59,019 nt of DNA, from the NCBI GenBank assembly GCA_017437065.1, contig JAFSBX010000101.1:1-59019 (forward strand), read 5' to 3'. A program made the translations under genes and the position numbers. This document shows, piece by piece, positions 37,316-46,671 of the stretch. Source of the stretch: Lachnospiraceae bacterium (GTDB lineage Bacteria; Bacillota; Clostridia; Lachnospirales; Lachnospiraceae). The notes beneath the pieces were generated by a model. That model saw only the letters and a program-made list of their open reading frames with translations, was not told where the DNA came from and searched no databases. Every line of letters begins with the position of its first letter. Position 1 is the first letter of the stretch.

Positions 37316-38164
37316 TTAATCTAACTTCCTTCCTGTCAGCTCCATAAATACAATTTCTAAATTAGGTTCTGTTGAATGAATTGTTTCCAATTCGCCCTTT
37401 TCCAGATAACCTGCTAACTTCTCTATGCTTGATTTATCGTGGACCAGCGTTACTTCCGAACCATCATATAAATGTAGTAAAAATTTCTTTTGGTGATTAT
37501 AATTCCTGCATATCTCCTTAGGATTACCATATTCCACAATTTTCCCTTCATTCAAAAGAGCAACATTATCACACAGTTTTTCCGCTTCTGCCATATTGTG
37601 AGTTGTCAGAAATATAGTAGTTTCTTTCTCTTTTTCCTCTAAAATAAGTTTATGAATTTCTCCTGCGGTTTTTGGATCCAAACCGCTTGTAGGCTCATCC
37701 AGAAAAAGAATTTTCGGTTCATTCAAAATTCCTCTTGCCAATAACAATCTGCTTCTCATACCTTTTGATAAATTCGCCACTATTGTTTTACGTGCATCTT
37801 TCAATCCGACTTTATCCAGAACTTCATCAATTCTTTTTGACGGAATTCCATTTATCATTGTATAAAACTTCAAATTATCATAACAGTTCAATCGCTCATA
37901 CAATCCGAAATTATCCATCATAATTCCGATTTTTCTATAATCATTTCCTGTCATTTTCATGGATACTTTTCCAAACAACATGGATTCTCCCAAGACCGGC
38001 TGAATCTGCCCTGTCAGAATTTTAATTAACGTCGTTTTTCCGGCCCCCGAAGGACCTAATAATCCAAAAATTTCTCCTTTTTTTATTTGAAAGTTTATCT
38101 TGTCCAGTACAACTTTTTCTCCAAAATTGTGTCCGATATCCTGCACATTTACTGCTGCTTTCAT
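37316..38164 (-). CDS. ABC exporter ATP-binding protein
   Basis: A 282-residue ATPase: Walker A GPSGAGKTT, a degenerate signature (LSKGMRSRLLLARG), Walker B ILFLDEPTSGLDP and the switch His in TTHNMAEAEKLCD. The start is the ATG at 38162-38164 after AGGAGG (6 nt); the ATG 6 nt earlier lies against the site. Forms the motor for the permease directly downstream. Confidence 0.92.
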   Translation of the reverse strand: MKAAVNVQDIGHNFGEKVVLDKINFQIKKGEIFGLLGPSGAGKTTLIKILTGQIQPVLGESMLFGKVSMKMTGNDYRKIGIMMDNFGLYERLNCYDNLKFYTMINGIPSKRIDEVLDKVGLKDARKTIVANLSKGMRSRLLLARGILNEPKILFLDEPTSGLDPKTAGEIHKLILEEKEKETTIFLTTHNMAEAEKLCDNVALLNEGKIVEYGNPKEICRNYNHQKKFLLHLYDGSEVTLVHDKSSIEKLAGYLEKGELETIHSTEPNLEIVFMELTGRKLD

Positions 38165-38260
38165 TAACATCCTCCTAGATTTCTCATCATTCTCTTCACA
38201 TTTTCGGTATTTACAACTCTCTGCATGTACAGATTCACTTCTTAAAAATGTCTTTCCACA

Positions 38261-38731
38261 CTATTCTCCACGCTTCAATCTCTCTAATGCTTCTTCCATT
38301 TTCTTATTTTCTATTTTTTCTTTTAATACTGATACAACCGTACTTACACCGGAACTAATCCCAAAACAGACAAAAAACATAACCCATGGCTGCCACATAT
38401 TCACCGGAAACCATCCACACCGGATAATAAGCACTATCATAACCAAAATAATAATAGCAAACATACTTGCAATCCTTACCGCCAAAGGTACTTTCTTTAT
38501 CAGTCCGTCTGTAAAAAATACAAAACGCAACGTGGCAATCACCACAGAAACAAAGAAAAACTGCACCATTGTAGCCACACTAAGTCCATATTTTCCCATT
38601 GCAAAAATAGTAGAATATTCTTTTGCACTTTCACCAAATAAAATACAGAAAATATTCAGGCATATTATCGTAAATCCATAGATTAAAAAAATCTGTCCTA
38701 TATAATCAAACACTGTTTCATGTTTCTTCAT
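38261..38731 (-). CDS. DUF3021-family membrane protein
   Basis: 156 residues with four hydrophobic helices (about 10-30, 52-72, 84-104, 115-135) and a charged C-terminal tail. The sequence and its place directly after a LytTR regulator match DUF3021, a family commonly paired with LytTR proteins and thought to modulate them. Function unproven. 20 nt after the LytTR gene. Confidence 0.75.
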   Translation of the reverse strand: MKKHETVFDYIGQIFLIYGFTIICLNIFCILFGESAKEYSTIFAMGKYGLSVATMVQFFFVSVVIATLRFVFFTDGLIKKVPLAVRIASMFAIIILVMIVLIIRCGWFPVNMWQPWVMFFVCFGISSGVSTVVSVLKEKIENKKMEEALERLKRGE

Positions 38732-38751
38732 CTCTCTACTTTTCTCCTTTC

Positions 38752-39189
38752 CTATACACCAAGTCTTCTTTTTATTTCATCCGCGTATTGTCTGGATACC
38801 ATGATTTGTTCTCCGCTTTCCAACGTAAGACGTAGTTTTCGGTCTACATCGTTTTTCAAAGATTTGATATATCGTAAATGTACCAGACAAGATTTACTTA
38901 CACGGAAAAATCCGCATTCCATAAGTCTTTCTTCCATTTCATACAATTTCAATTTTGACTCGTAATAATCGTCCTGTGTATATACAAAAGTTTTTCGCTC
39001 CATTGCCTCAATGTAAATTATTTTCGTAACATCAAGTATGTAAGTTTCATCGCCTTTCGTAACCATCAGCTGTTGATTTAAAATACGAAGCGTTGCCAGT
39101 ATTTTTTCTATTTCCGGCGTCAGATGCCTGCATGATATTTGAATTTCCGTATCGTTTACAGCCGGATCTATATTAATTGCAATTTTCAA
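38752..39189 (-). CDS. LytTR-family DNA-binding regulator
   Basis: 145 residues: a short N-terminal helical part and a C-terminal LytTR domain (about 50-145: YILDVTKIIYIEAMERKTFV, FFRVSKSCLVHLRYIKSL, VSRQYADEIKRRL). No receiver domain, so it is not a standard response regulator. The start is taken as the TTG at 39187-39189, 8 nt after GGAGGGG; an in-frame GTG three codons earlier overlaps that site. It heads the DUF3021-ABC operon and probably regulates it, perhaps through the tandem repeat at 39238-39267. Confidence 0.85.
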   Translation of the reverse strand: MKIAINIDPAVNDTEIQISCRHLTPEIEKILATLRILNQQLMVTKGDETYILDVTKIIYIEAMERKTFVYTQDDYYESKLKLYEMEERLMECGFFRVSKSCLVHLRYIKSLKNDVDRKLRLTLESGEQIMVSRQYADEIKRRLGV

Positions 39190-39237
39190 GTGGTTCACCC
39201 CTCCCTCTATTAGAACCTTAGCATTTATTTCCGCGCA

Positions 39238-39267
39238 ACACAAGTTGCCGGAACATAAGTTGCCGGA
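39238..39267. repeat. Tandem 15-bp repeat upstream of the LytTR operon
   Basis: ACACAAGTTGCCGGA and ACATAAGTTGCCGGA stand back to back (14 of 15 identical) 49 bp upstream of the LytTR start. Direct repeats are the usual form of LytTR sites, so autoregulation is plausible. The 15-bp period is shorter than the roughly 21-bp spacing of most described LytTR sites. Confidence 0.55.
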
Positions 39268-39290
39268 TTTGTAACATCAAATTCCATATT

Positions 39291-39333
39291 AAAAAAAAAC
39301 AGCTGCCCGTAAACTACGAACAGCTGTTTTTTT
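39291..39333 (-). terminator. Terminator of the V-ATPase operon
   Basis: AAAAACAGCTG pairs with CAGCTGTTTTT; long T-runs on both strands. It overlaps the stop region of subunit D and would also serve as a barrier in the other direction. Confidence 0.9.
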
Positions 39334-39949
39334 ATTTCGCCATATTTCTCTTAATTACCTTCAATCTGGTAAACTCTTCTCTTTCCTTCTCCTCAAGTGC
39401 ATTAGTTATATCTCTAACCCTCTGTGTATAAAGAGGAATCGTAATATTTTTAAGTGCATTGGCTCTCTTCTGGGTCTTACGGATATTCATTGCCAGTCGA
39501 TATGCTGAATTTTCTACCATGGACAGCTTAATTGTCAATTCCTTCACACGCTCAAAATTTGCCTTTGCCTCATCCAGACTTTCCTTCGTGGAAAGAAAAG
39601 AATAGGTCGGTCGGTCCATACTAGGCTCATATTCCACAAGTGGGATTTCCGTTCCCATAATACTTCTCGTCTTTATTCGAATGGAATCTTCCACAGGAAC
39701 TGCATGGGAAAGCTCATCCACATAGTTAATTCCCATTTCAATATTTGCATTCTGCAATGCTCTATATGCCCTTGTAAAAGTCTCATCAATTTCTGTCTGA
39801 ATCGTCTTCGCCTCATCAATCAGATTCATAAGCTCACGTACTAAAATGTTACGTTTCTTATCCATCAGCTCATGTCCCTGTTTCGCAAGCCCAAGCGAAT
39901 TTTTCGCCAAAATCAGATTCCCTTTCGTGGGAAACTCATTCGGATCCAT
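39332..39949 (-). CDS. atpD: V-type ATP synthase subunit D
   Basis: 205 residues, the central-stalk rotor subunit linking the A3B3 head to the membrane ring. Long N- and C-terminal helices (coiled-coil pair) with the family start FPTKGNLILAKNSLGLA. AGGAGG before the ATG. Last gene of the operon, after subunit B, with the terminator overlapping its end. Confidence 0.93.
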   Translation of the reverse strand: MDPNEFPTKGNLILAKNSLGLAKQGHELMDKKRNILVRELMNLIDEAKTIQTEIDETFTRAYRALQNANIEMGINYVDELSHAVPVEDSIRIKTRSIMGTEIPLVEYEPSMDRPTYSFLSTKESLDEAKANFERVKELTIKLSMVENSAYRLAMNIRKTQKRANALKNITIPLYTQRVRDITNALEEKEREEFTRLKVIKRNMAK

Positions 39950-40005
39950 ATCCCCACCTCCTTACGCTTTTCAATACCTATTACATGCCATTTCAAAGTG
40001 TATAC

Positions 40006-41406
40006 TTAATCCGTTTCTGCATTCTCCTCTGTTGACAGAGCATAATATTGATCTAATACTTTCGTATTAATACGATCCAATTCCTCTCTCGGTAAGAGTC
40101 TTAACAGTCTCCATCCAATTTCTAATGTATCAATAATCGTTCGGTTCTCATCAATGCCCTGTCCCACAAATTCTGCTTCAAAAGCCTTACCAAACTGTAA
40201 GTACTTTTTATCCAGCGGTGACAGTTCATCCTCACCGATAACGGAAGCCAACGCTCTTGCTTCTCCCACCTTTGCGTAAGAAGAGAACAACTGGTTTGCC
40301 ACGTCCTGATGATCGCCTCTTGTATATCCCTCACCGATACCGTCCTTCATCAGACGTGAAAGCGAAGGGAGTACATTAATCGGCGGATAAATCGACTGAC
40401 CATTCATTACTCTGTCCAAAACAATCTGTCCTTCTGTAATGTATCCGGTAAGGTCAGGAATCGGGTGGGTAATATCATCATTCGGCATAGTCAGAATCGG
40501 AATCTGTGTTACAGAACCGTTTACTCCCTCCACAATACCTGCACGCTCATAAATCGTAGCAAATTCACTATACAAATATCCCGGGAATCCCTTTCTGGAA
40601 GGAATTTCACCTTTACTGGATGAAACCTCACGCATCGCCTCCGCAAAAGAAGTCATATCCGTAAGGATAACTAAAATATGCATATTCTTTTCAAATGCTA
40701 GATACTCTGCAACTGTCAGTGCAACCTTTGGTGTAATCAAACGTTCTACAACCGGGTCATTTGCCAGATTAAGGAACATGGCAACGTGGTCGGATACGCC
40801 ACTTTCTTCAAAAGTATGACGGAAATATTCCGCAACATCATACTTTACACCCATTGCCGCAAATACAATAGCAAACTGTTCATCTGAATTTTCTCCAAGG
40901 GAAGCCTGTCTTACAATCTGTGCTGCCAGCTGATCATGCGGAAGACCGTTTCCTGAGAAAATAGGCAGCTTCTGACCTCTGATTAAGGTAGTCAGACCAT
41001 CAATTGCCGAAATACCCGTACGAATATAGTTACGCGGATATTCTCTCGTAACCGGATTCAACGGTTTTCCGTTGACATCACGCCTTACCTCTGCAACCAC
41101 TTCACCTAAGTTATCTATCGGCTCACCGATACCGTTAAAAGTACGTCCCAAAATGTCCGTAGAAAGTCCAATTTCCATCGGATGCCCTGTCAGTCTCGTA
41201 TGTGTATTCTGTAAAGAAATATTTTCTGTACTTTCAAACACCTGCACAACTGCCCTGTCATCATAAATTTCTACAATACGTCCTAACTTCTTTTCTTTTC
41301 CTTCTACCGTAATCTCTACGATTTCATCAAATGCAGCACCACGCACACCCTCGATTACAACAAAAGGACCGTTTATTTTACTTAAGCCTAAATATTCTAT
41401 AGCCAT
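40006..41406 (-). CDS. atpB: V-type ATP synthase subunit B
   Basis: 466 residues, the non-catalytic head subunit. The N-terminal beta barrel is followed by the Rossmann core ([14 protein letters not shown] in place of a true Walker A, as normal for B), [15 protein letters not shown] and the C-terminal helical domain. Ribosome site AAGGAG about 11 nt from the ATG. A double hairpin separates it from subunit A upstream. Confidence 0.95.
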   Translation of the reverse strand: MAIEYLGLSKINGPFVVIEGVRGAAFDEIVEITVEGKEKKLGRIVEIYDDRAVVQVFESTENISLQNTHTRLTGHPMEIGLSTDILGRTFNGIGEPIDNLGEVVAEVRRDVNGKPLNPVTREYPRNYIRTGISAIDGLTTLIRGQKLPIFSGNGLPHDQLAAQIVRQASLGENSDEQFAIVFAAMGVKYDVAEYFRHTFEESGVSDHVAMFLNLANDPVVERLITPKVALTVAEYLAFEKNMHILVILTDMTSFAEAMREVSSSKGEIPSRKGFPGYLYSEFATIYERAGIVEGVNGSVTQIPILTMPNDDITHPIPDLTGYITEGQIVLDRVMNGQSIYPPINVLPSLSRLMKDGIGEGYTRGDHQDVANQLFSSYAKVGEARALASVIGEDELSPLDKKYLQFGKAFEAEFVGQGIDENRTIIDTLEIGWRLLRLLPREELDRINTKVLDQYYALSTEENAETD

Positions 41407-41439
41407 TTTTATTACTTCTCCTTCCCATTGTCTCTACTC

Positions 41440-41526
41440 GGAAGAATGCCTCCGGCATTCTTCCTGCACGAAACGATAGAAATTCTTAGATGGCGTCCTT
41501 TGCCATCTTAGAATTTCTTTTCGTGC
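41440..41526 (-). repeat. Two adjacent hairpins between the V-ATPase A and B genes
   Basis: Hairpin one: GGAAGAATGCC (41440-41450) with GGCATTCTTCC (41454-41464), perfect 11 bp with a 3-nt loop. Hairpin two: a 17-bp arm (41478-41494 with 41502-41518, one mismatch), extended by GCACGAA with TTCGTGC. No T-run on either strand, so not a terminator; probably an RNA-stability or processing element, or a dispersed repeat. Confidence 0.7.
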
Positions 41527-41528
41527 TG

Positions 41529-43295
41529 TTAGGCATTACGTGCAATTACATCATCGTAGAATTTGTCGATTGCCTTTTTATAATCATCAAATTTGTACAA
41601 TGCTTTATTTTCCACATCATATTTAATAGCAATTACTTTTTCGAAAATATCGTCTTCTTTTAATACTGACATCGGCATTCCCATAGCAATCAATGTTTTT
41701 GCCTTTGTATTCAGGTAAAGAATAGTTTCCATCATTCTAAGCTGCTTTTCAAGCGGTACACATGTATCCTCTTTATGGAATGCATTCTGCTGTAAAAATC
41801 CAAGACGAATCACTCTTGCAATTTCCAATGTCAGCTTCTGGTCATCAGGAAGTACGTCACTACCTATCAATTTTACAATTTCCATCAAGCTGGATTCCTG
41901 ATTCAAAATAGCCACCAGCTGGTTTCTGTAATCTACGAAATCAGAACCTACTTCCTTGGCATACCAGGGAGCTAAATCTGTCAGGTATTCACTATAACTT
42001 GTCAGCCAGTGAATCGCCGGAAAATGTCTTGCATAAGCAAGGGATTTATCCAGTCCCCAGAAACATCTTACGAAACGCTTTGTATTTTGTGTTACCGGTT
42101 CAGAGAAGTCACCACCCTGAGGAGATACTGCACCAATAATCGTAACACTTCCTTCTGTTCCGTTTAAATTCTGCATCATTCCTGCTCGCTCATAGAACGC
42201 AGACAATTTAGATGCCAGATATGCCGGGAAACCTTCCTCGGCAGGCATTTCTTCCAGACGTCCCGAAAGCTCACGCAATGCCTCTGCCCAACGGGATGTG
42301 GAATCTGCCATAATTGCTACATGATATCCCATATCACGATAGTATTCTGCAAGCGTAATTCCTGTATAAATACTTGCCTCACGGGCTGCTACCGGCATGT
42401 TGGAAGTATTGGCAATAAGTACTGTTCTGTCCATCAACGGATTTCCCGATTTCGGGTCAACCAACTCCGAGAAGTCCTCCAATACCTGCGTCATTTCATT
42501 TCCACGCTCACCGCATCCGATATATACAATAATATCCGCATCAGACCACTTTGCTATCTGGTGCTGCGTCATAGTCTTACCTGTACCGAAACCTCCCGGT
42601 ATCGCTGCCGTACCACCTTTTGCAATCGGGAATAAAGTATCCAGAATACGTTGTCCGGTTACAAGTGGTTTTTCAACCGCAAAACGCTTTGCTGTCGGAC
42701 GTGGTACACGGATAGGCCATTTTTGTGTCATGGTCAGTTTCTTTTCTTCTCCGTTCGGAAACTGTAACACGGCAATCGTATCTTCGATTGTATACTGTCC
42801 GTCCTCTTTCACTTCCAATATGTAACCTTCCATATCCGGCGGAACCATAACTTTATGCGTAATGGCTGTTGTTTCTTTTACCTCCGCAATAATTGTTCCA
42901 CCGCTTACATATTCACCTTTTTTTACAACCATGTGAGCATCCCACAGTTTTTCCGTATCCAATGCACTTACACTGATACCTCTGTTAATATATGCCCCCG
43001 AATTTTTGGCAAGCACCCCTAACGGACGCTCAATACCGTCAAAAATATTCGTAATAATTCCCGGTGCCAGTGTAACCGATAATGTACCGTCTGTACCGAC
43101 TACTTCTTCTCCCGGTTTCAATCCTGAGGTTTCCTCAAATACCTGAATTGTAGTCATATCCGTTGTTAAAGAAATAACTTCTCCTACCAGTTTTTCCTCT
43201 CCAACATAAACCATTTCCGACATTTTAAATCCGGTATTTCCTTTGAGGTAAATAACAGGCCCGTTAATTCCATATATATTTCCCTTCTTTTCCAT
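41529..43295 (-). CDS. atpA: V-type ATP synthase catalytic subunit A
   Basis: 588 residues, the ATP-hydrolysing head subunit. Walker A GGFGTGKT at 234-241, the catalytic Glu in GERGNE, a bulge domain typical of V-type A subunits between residues about 110 and 190, and MADSTSRWAEALRE. Follows subunit E by 17 nt. The TAG stop (41529-41531) lies at the edge of the hairpin region before subunit B. Confidence 0.96.
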   Translation of the reverse strand: MEKKGNIYGINGPVIYLKGNTGFKMSEMVYVGEEKLVGEVISLTTDMTTIQVFEETSGLKPGEEVVGTDGTLSVTLAPGIITNIFDGIERPLGVLAKNSGAYINRGISVSALDTEKLWDAHMVVKKGEYVSGGTIIAEVKETTAITHKVMVPPDMEGYILEVKEDGQYTIEDTIAVLQFPNGEEKKLTMTQKWPIRVPRPTAKRFAVEKPLVTGQRILDTLFPIAKGGTAAIPGGFGTGKTMTQHQIAKWSDADIIVYIGCGERGNEMTQVLEDFSELVDPKSGNPLMDRTVLIANTSNMPVAAREASIYTGITLAEYYRDMGYHVAIMADSTSRWAEALRELSGRLEEMPAEEGFPAYLASKLSAFYERAGMMQNLNGTEGSVTIIGAVSPQGGDFSEPVTQNTKRFVRCFWGLDKSLAYARHFPAIHWLTSYSEYLTDLAPWYAKEVGSDFVDYRNQLVAILNQESSLMEIVKLIGSDVLPDDQKLTLEIARVIRLGFLQQNAFHKEDTCVPLEKQLRMMETILYLNTKAKTLIAMGMPMSVLKEDDIFEKVIAIKYDVENKALYKFDDYKKAIDKFYDDVIARNA

Positions 43296-43312
43296 AGGAA
43301 ATTCCTCACTCT

Positions 43313-43888
43313 CTAATCAAAATTAAATGAAAATTCATTTTTTGCTTCGTTCAATCTTGTCTCAAAAGACTGGTCAATTAATATGTTTTTCGAACGAATT
43401 ACCGCACGCATTCCACCATGAAATCCATATTCACTGATAGAAATCTCCATTCCGGTTGCCGCCTCCAGCGCCATCCGTTTTTCTGCATCTGCAGGATCGA
43501 TATAAATCTGAATTTCCTCATTTCCGGCAAATGCCTTTGCCCCTTTAATGTAACTGATTAAATATTTATCATATTCTTTCGTAGACATGTATTCTTCCAG
43601 CTTATTTTCCACCTCATGAAAAAGCAGGCTCTTTAACTCTTCCTGCTTCTTTCCAAGCTCTTTCTTAATTTCCATCTGTTGTTTGGATACTTCTGTATTT
43701 TTTTCTTTCTTTAAATTTTCTTCACTAAGCTTTATCTGAAGTTTCTGTTTTCGCAGAGCATCTTCTTTATGGCTTTCAAATACGGTTTCCAGTCTTTTTC
43801 TATATTCTTCTATCGTTTTAACACTTTTTTCGTTGGCATTTTCTACTGTCACGTCCAGAAAATGTTTCAGCTTCTCCTCCGTTGTCAT
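43313..43888 (-). CDS. atpE: V-type ATP synthase subunit E
   Basis: 191 residues, the peripheral-stalk subunit. The N-terminal half (about 1-100) is a charged coiled coil; the C-terminal half is a mixed fold ending with MEISISEYGFHGGMRAVI. It pairs with subunit H/G to hold the head still. Sequence is weakly conserved in the family; context (between F and A) supports the call. Confidence 0.85.
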   Translation of the reverse strand: MTTEEKLKHFLDVTVENANEKSVKTIEEYRKRLETVFESHKEDALRKQKLQIKLSEENLKKEKNTEVSKQQMEIKKELGKKQEELKSLLFHEVENKLEEYMSTKEYDKYLISYIKGAKAFAGNEEIQIYIDPADAEKRMALEAATGMEISISEYGFHGGMRAVIRSKNILIDQSFETRLNEAKNEFSFNFD

Positions 43889-43909
43889 TACTATTCCTCC
43901 ATCCGTCTG

Positions 43910-44218
43910 CTATAGTTTGATACCAATTGCTTCATTCACATAAGCAGTAATAAAATCCGGTTTTCTTCCGGTTCCGTGCCGGTCAGGCACTTCCACCACT
44001 AACGGCATCTTATAATTTAACTTTACTTCATCAATTATATCCGGAAAATCTCTTCCGAATTTTTCTGTAAGCAACAAAATGCCTATCTCTTTATCCGCTA
44101 AGACCTTTTCTATCTCTGCCTGTACCTCATGCCTTTCATGAACAACGGCACCTTCCACTCCCGCAAGACGCATACCCGTGTATGTATCCACGTTATCACT
44201 GATTAAATACATTTTCAT
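43910..44218 (-). CDS. atpF: V-type ATP synthase subunit F
   Basis: 102 residues, a small Rossmann-like central-stalk subunit (YLISDNVDTYTGMRLAGVEG, then IGILLLTEKF and LPLVVEVPDRHG-type patterns) with a short C-terminal tail. 21 nt upstream of subunit E. Length and pattern typical. Confidence 0.88.
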   Translation of the reverse strand: MKMYLISDNVDTYTGMRLAGVEGAVVHERHEVQAEIEKVLADKEIGILLLTEKFGRDFPDIIDEVKLNYKMPLVVEVPDRHGTGRKPDFITAYVNEAIGIKL

Positions 44219-44252
44219 AAAATAATCTCCAAATCAAAGATTTTTCAATCTC

Positions 44253-44693
44253 TTACAGTTTTCCTAAAATCATGAAAGAAATAATCAAACCATACAGACA
44301 TACACCTTCAGCAAGACCTACGAAAATAAGAGACTTACCAAGAATGGAAGAATCTTCACTGATTGCCCCAAGTGCCGCACTTGCTGCATTTGCTACCGCA
44401 ATACCACCACCAATACAGGAAAGACCTGTAACAAGTGCTGCCGCCAGATATCCCATACCTGTTGCAGATGCAGATGCTGCCACTGTTGCCGCTGCTTCCA
44501 CCTCTGCCGCACTAACGCTTGTACCAAACAACATAAGACTTGCAGTCAACGCAATTCCGAAAAATGCAATACAATTAAATGCCAATGTCACTTTATATCT
44601 TTTCTTTGTAGCTTCGCCTTTAAAATAAACTCTGAATGGAACTAAAATACTTAATACAAGTGCACTGAATAATAAAATTTTTCCTACTGTCAT
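44253..44693 (-). CDS. atpK: V-type ATP synthase subunit K (membrane-ring proteolipid)
   Basis: 146 residues. The C-terminal half (about 78-146) is the classic two-helix hairpin: an Ala/Gly-rich helix with GIAVANAASAALGAI, then LIFVGLAEGVCLYGL containing the ion-binding Glu129. The N-terminal half has two more hydrophobic segments (about 5-22 and 36-57) without a second Glu. The second ends TSVSA before AEVEAAA, which resembles a signal-peptidase site. Either an inactive half hairpin or a signal/leader. H+ or Na+ cannot be told from this alone. Confidence 0.9.
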   Translation of the reverse strand: MTVGKILLFSALVLSILVPFRVYFKGEATKKRYKVTLAFNCIAFFGIALTASLMLFGTSVSAAEVEAAATVAASASATGMGYLAAALVTGLSCIGGGIAVANAASAALGAISEDSSILGKSLIFVGLAEGVCLYGLIISFMILGKL

Positions 44694-44729
44694 GATAATG
44701 ACCTCCTAACATTTAATAACAATTATTTT

Positions 44730-46658
44730 TTACTGCCTTACTTTGCGATAAGGCTGAAATTCTCTTCCGCCGCCTTTATAGAACCGGCTGAAAAATTCAT
44801 AATATTGTAAACGCAAAACCTGAATTCCAACGATAAGTCCTTCCATACCGCACACAAACAGGTTTCCGAGCACAACCACAATCCAATTCGGACTTCCTCC
44901 ATTTTCAGCTCCTGCAAGCATCAACACAACTTCCATCATAGCCGCATGGCTGACTGCAAAAGCTCCGATACGCACAAAAGAAAGAGTATTGGAAAAATAA
45001 CTTAATAACACTTCAAACAATTCGAAAAATGCCTGTACGAAAAACATTCCCTTTTCCTTCGGCATTACTTCGCTCTTCTTTTCCACCAAAGCTGCAAGCG
45101 GCTCTTTCAACGCCATAACTAAAAGCGGCACTACAAACATTACCACAAGTACAATTCCTGCCGGCAGATTATTTCCTGTCATAAACAATGCCACCACTGC
45201 AACTACCGCCGCATAAAATACAAATCCTGCAATTCCATTTGTGTCAAACAATGCGGCTTCCATATCTTTTTGTTTAAAACCGTTGATAATATGAAAAATC
45301 ATCGTCAACAGTACAAGCCCCATACCAAATGCTATGGCAATAACAAAAACCGTATTCAGCTTTCCAATAAACGGTACCGTGGTCATTGCCGTCACCGGAT
45401 GCAGCCACACCGCCTCAATAATATTTTCAAATCCGAAAACACTTCCGAACATAAATCCGAAAAACATCGAAAACAATCCGCATCTTGAAACAATTGCTGC
45501 CAAATCCATCTTTTTGAACTTATAAAGCAATGCTCCACCGACAAACAATAAAAATCCTTGTCCCACATCTCCAAACATGGCTCCAAATATAAAAGAGTAA
45601 GTAATTGCTACAAAAATGGTTGGATCAAATTCATTGTAATCCGGTAATCCATACATTCGGATAAACATTTCAAATGGCTTGAAAAACTTAGGATTTTTCA
45701 GCTTAGTAGGTGGTTTTGATATTTTACTGTCATGTCCCTCTTCTATAATACAGAATACCTTTTCATCCTTTTCCACTTCCTGTTCAAATGCTTCTGCATC
45801 CTTTTTTTCCATCCATCCACACAAAATGAAAAAAGTACTATCCTCTGAATGTGTATATGCCGCCATCCTTCTTATTTCAAAATTTTCAGATAAAACGGCA
45901 AGCTCATCCCTTGCTGCATAAATATCATCCAGACTGTCGAGTAAATCCTGCTCCATCTTTGCTTCTAACTTCGCCATGACATTTTCTGTTTTTTCCATTT
46001 TTTCGGAAAACATTTCATACGCCTCTTCCAGAGTACCTTCATACCCCTCCGGCATATGAAATTTTTCAAAATGCAAAGAAGCATACACTGCATCTACTTT
46101 TTCCGCTTCTGTAGCCGGCACAAAGTAAACACCCCAAATATATTCCTTATTACTCTGACATTTATAAAAAATAGTCGAAAGCTCATCGTATACATAACGT
46201 TCCAGTTTTTCATAATATTCTACAGGAATCTTTCCAAACTGATATTTAATATAATCAAAATGTAAAATATCCCGAATATCGTGATTCACATTTCGATATG
46301 GTTCAATATCCCGTAATGCCTTGGCAATCTGCTGTCTTTTTTCCTCCAGTTCTCCACGCTTTCTACGAAAAGTCTCTCTTTTTTCATCAAGACTTTCCAC
46401 AATTTCCATAGCCTTCTTCGCCCCAACTGTTTTCTTAAGCGGATTTTCATGCTTTGTCATGGCCACCAGTTCTTCTGCTTTTGCAAGACTTTCTTTATAC
46501 GGATTTGCTTCCATACACGGACTTACATTCTGCAGTTCTTTCAACTCTGCCATAGTATTTTCAAGCTGTATTTCATATTTGGATAAATATTTCTCCACCA
46601 CTATATCCAAATCTTCCTTCGGTCCAATCATATTGATGAACTTCATTTTTGCTATCAT
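44730..46658 (-). CDS. atpI: V-type ATP synthase subunit I (membrane stator)
   Basis: 642 residues: a cytoplasmic arm with coiled coils (about 1-320) and a C-terminal membrane domain of seven to eight helices. The membrane half contains FGAMFGDVGQG and LSFVRIGAFAVSHAAMM, with the conserved Arg of the ion half-channels. AGGAGG 9 nt before the first ATG; an ATG at codon 5 is less favoured. Downstream of subunit C. Confidence 0.93.
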   Translation of the reverse strand: MIAKMKFINMIGPKEDLDIVVEKYLSKYEIQLENTMAELKELQNVSPCMEANPYKESLAKAEELVAMTKHENPLKKTVGAKKAMEIVESLDEKRETFRRKRGELEEKRQQIAKALRDIEPYRNVNHDIRDILHFDYIKYQFGKIPVEYYEKLERYVYDELSTIFYKCQSNKEYIWGVYFVPATEAEKVDAVYASLHFEKFHMPEGYEGTLEEAYEMFSEKMEKTENVMAKLEAKMEQDLLDSLDDIYAARDELAVLSENFEIRRMAAYTHSEDSTFFILCGWMEKKDAEAFEQEVEKDEKVFCIIEEGHDSKISKPPTKLKNPKFFKPFEMFIRMYGLPDYNEFDPTIFVAITYSFIFGAMFGDVGQGFLLFVGGALLYKFKKMDLAAIVSRCGLFSMFFGFMFGSVFGFENIIEAVWLHPVTAMTTVPFIGKLNTVFVIAIAFGMGLVLLTMIFHIINGFKQKDMEAALFDTNGIAGFVFYAAVVAVVALFMTGNNLPAGIVLVVMFVVPLLVMALKEPLAALVEKKSEVMPKEKGMFFVQAFFELFEVLLSYFSNTLSFVRIGAFAVSHAAMMEVVLMLAGAENGGSPNWIVVVLGNLFVCGMEGLIVGIQVLRLQYYEFFSRFYKGGGREFQPYRKVRQ

Positions 46659-46671
46659 CTCCGCTCACCTC

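Noticed and set aside
41440-41526. Double hairpin as an intrinsic terminator of subunit A
   Set aside because: Neither stem is followed by a T-run, and subunit B lies directly downstream on the same strand.
44272-44628. 118-codon plus-strand ORF opposite subunit K
   Set aside because: It is a mirror of an Ala-rich membrane gene, has no ribosome site and resembles no family.
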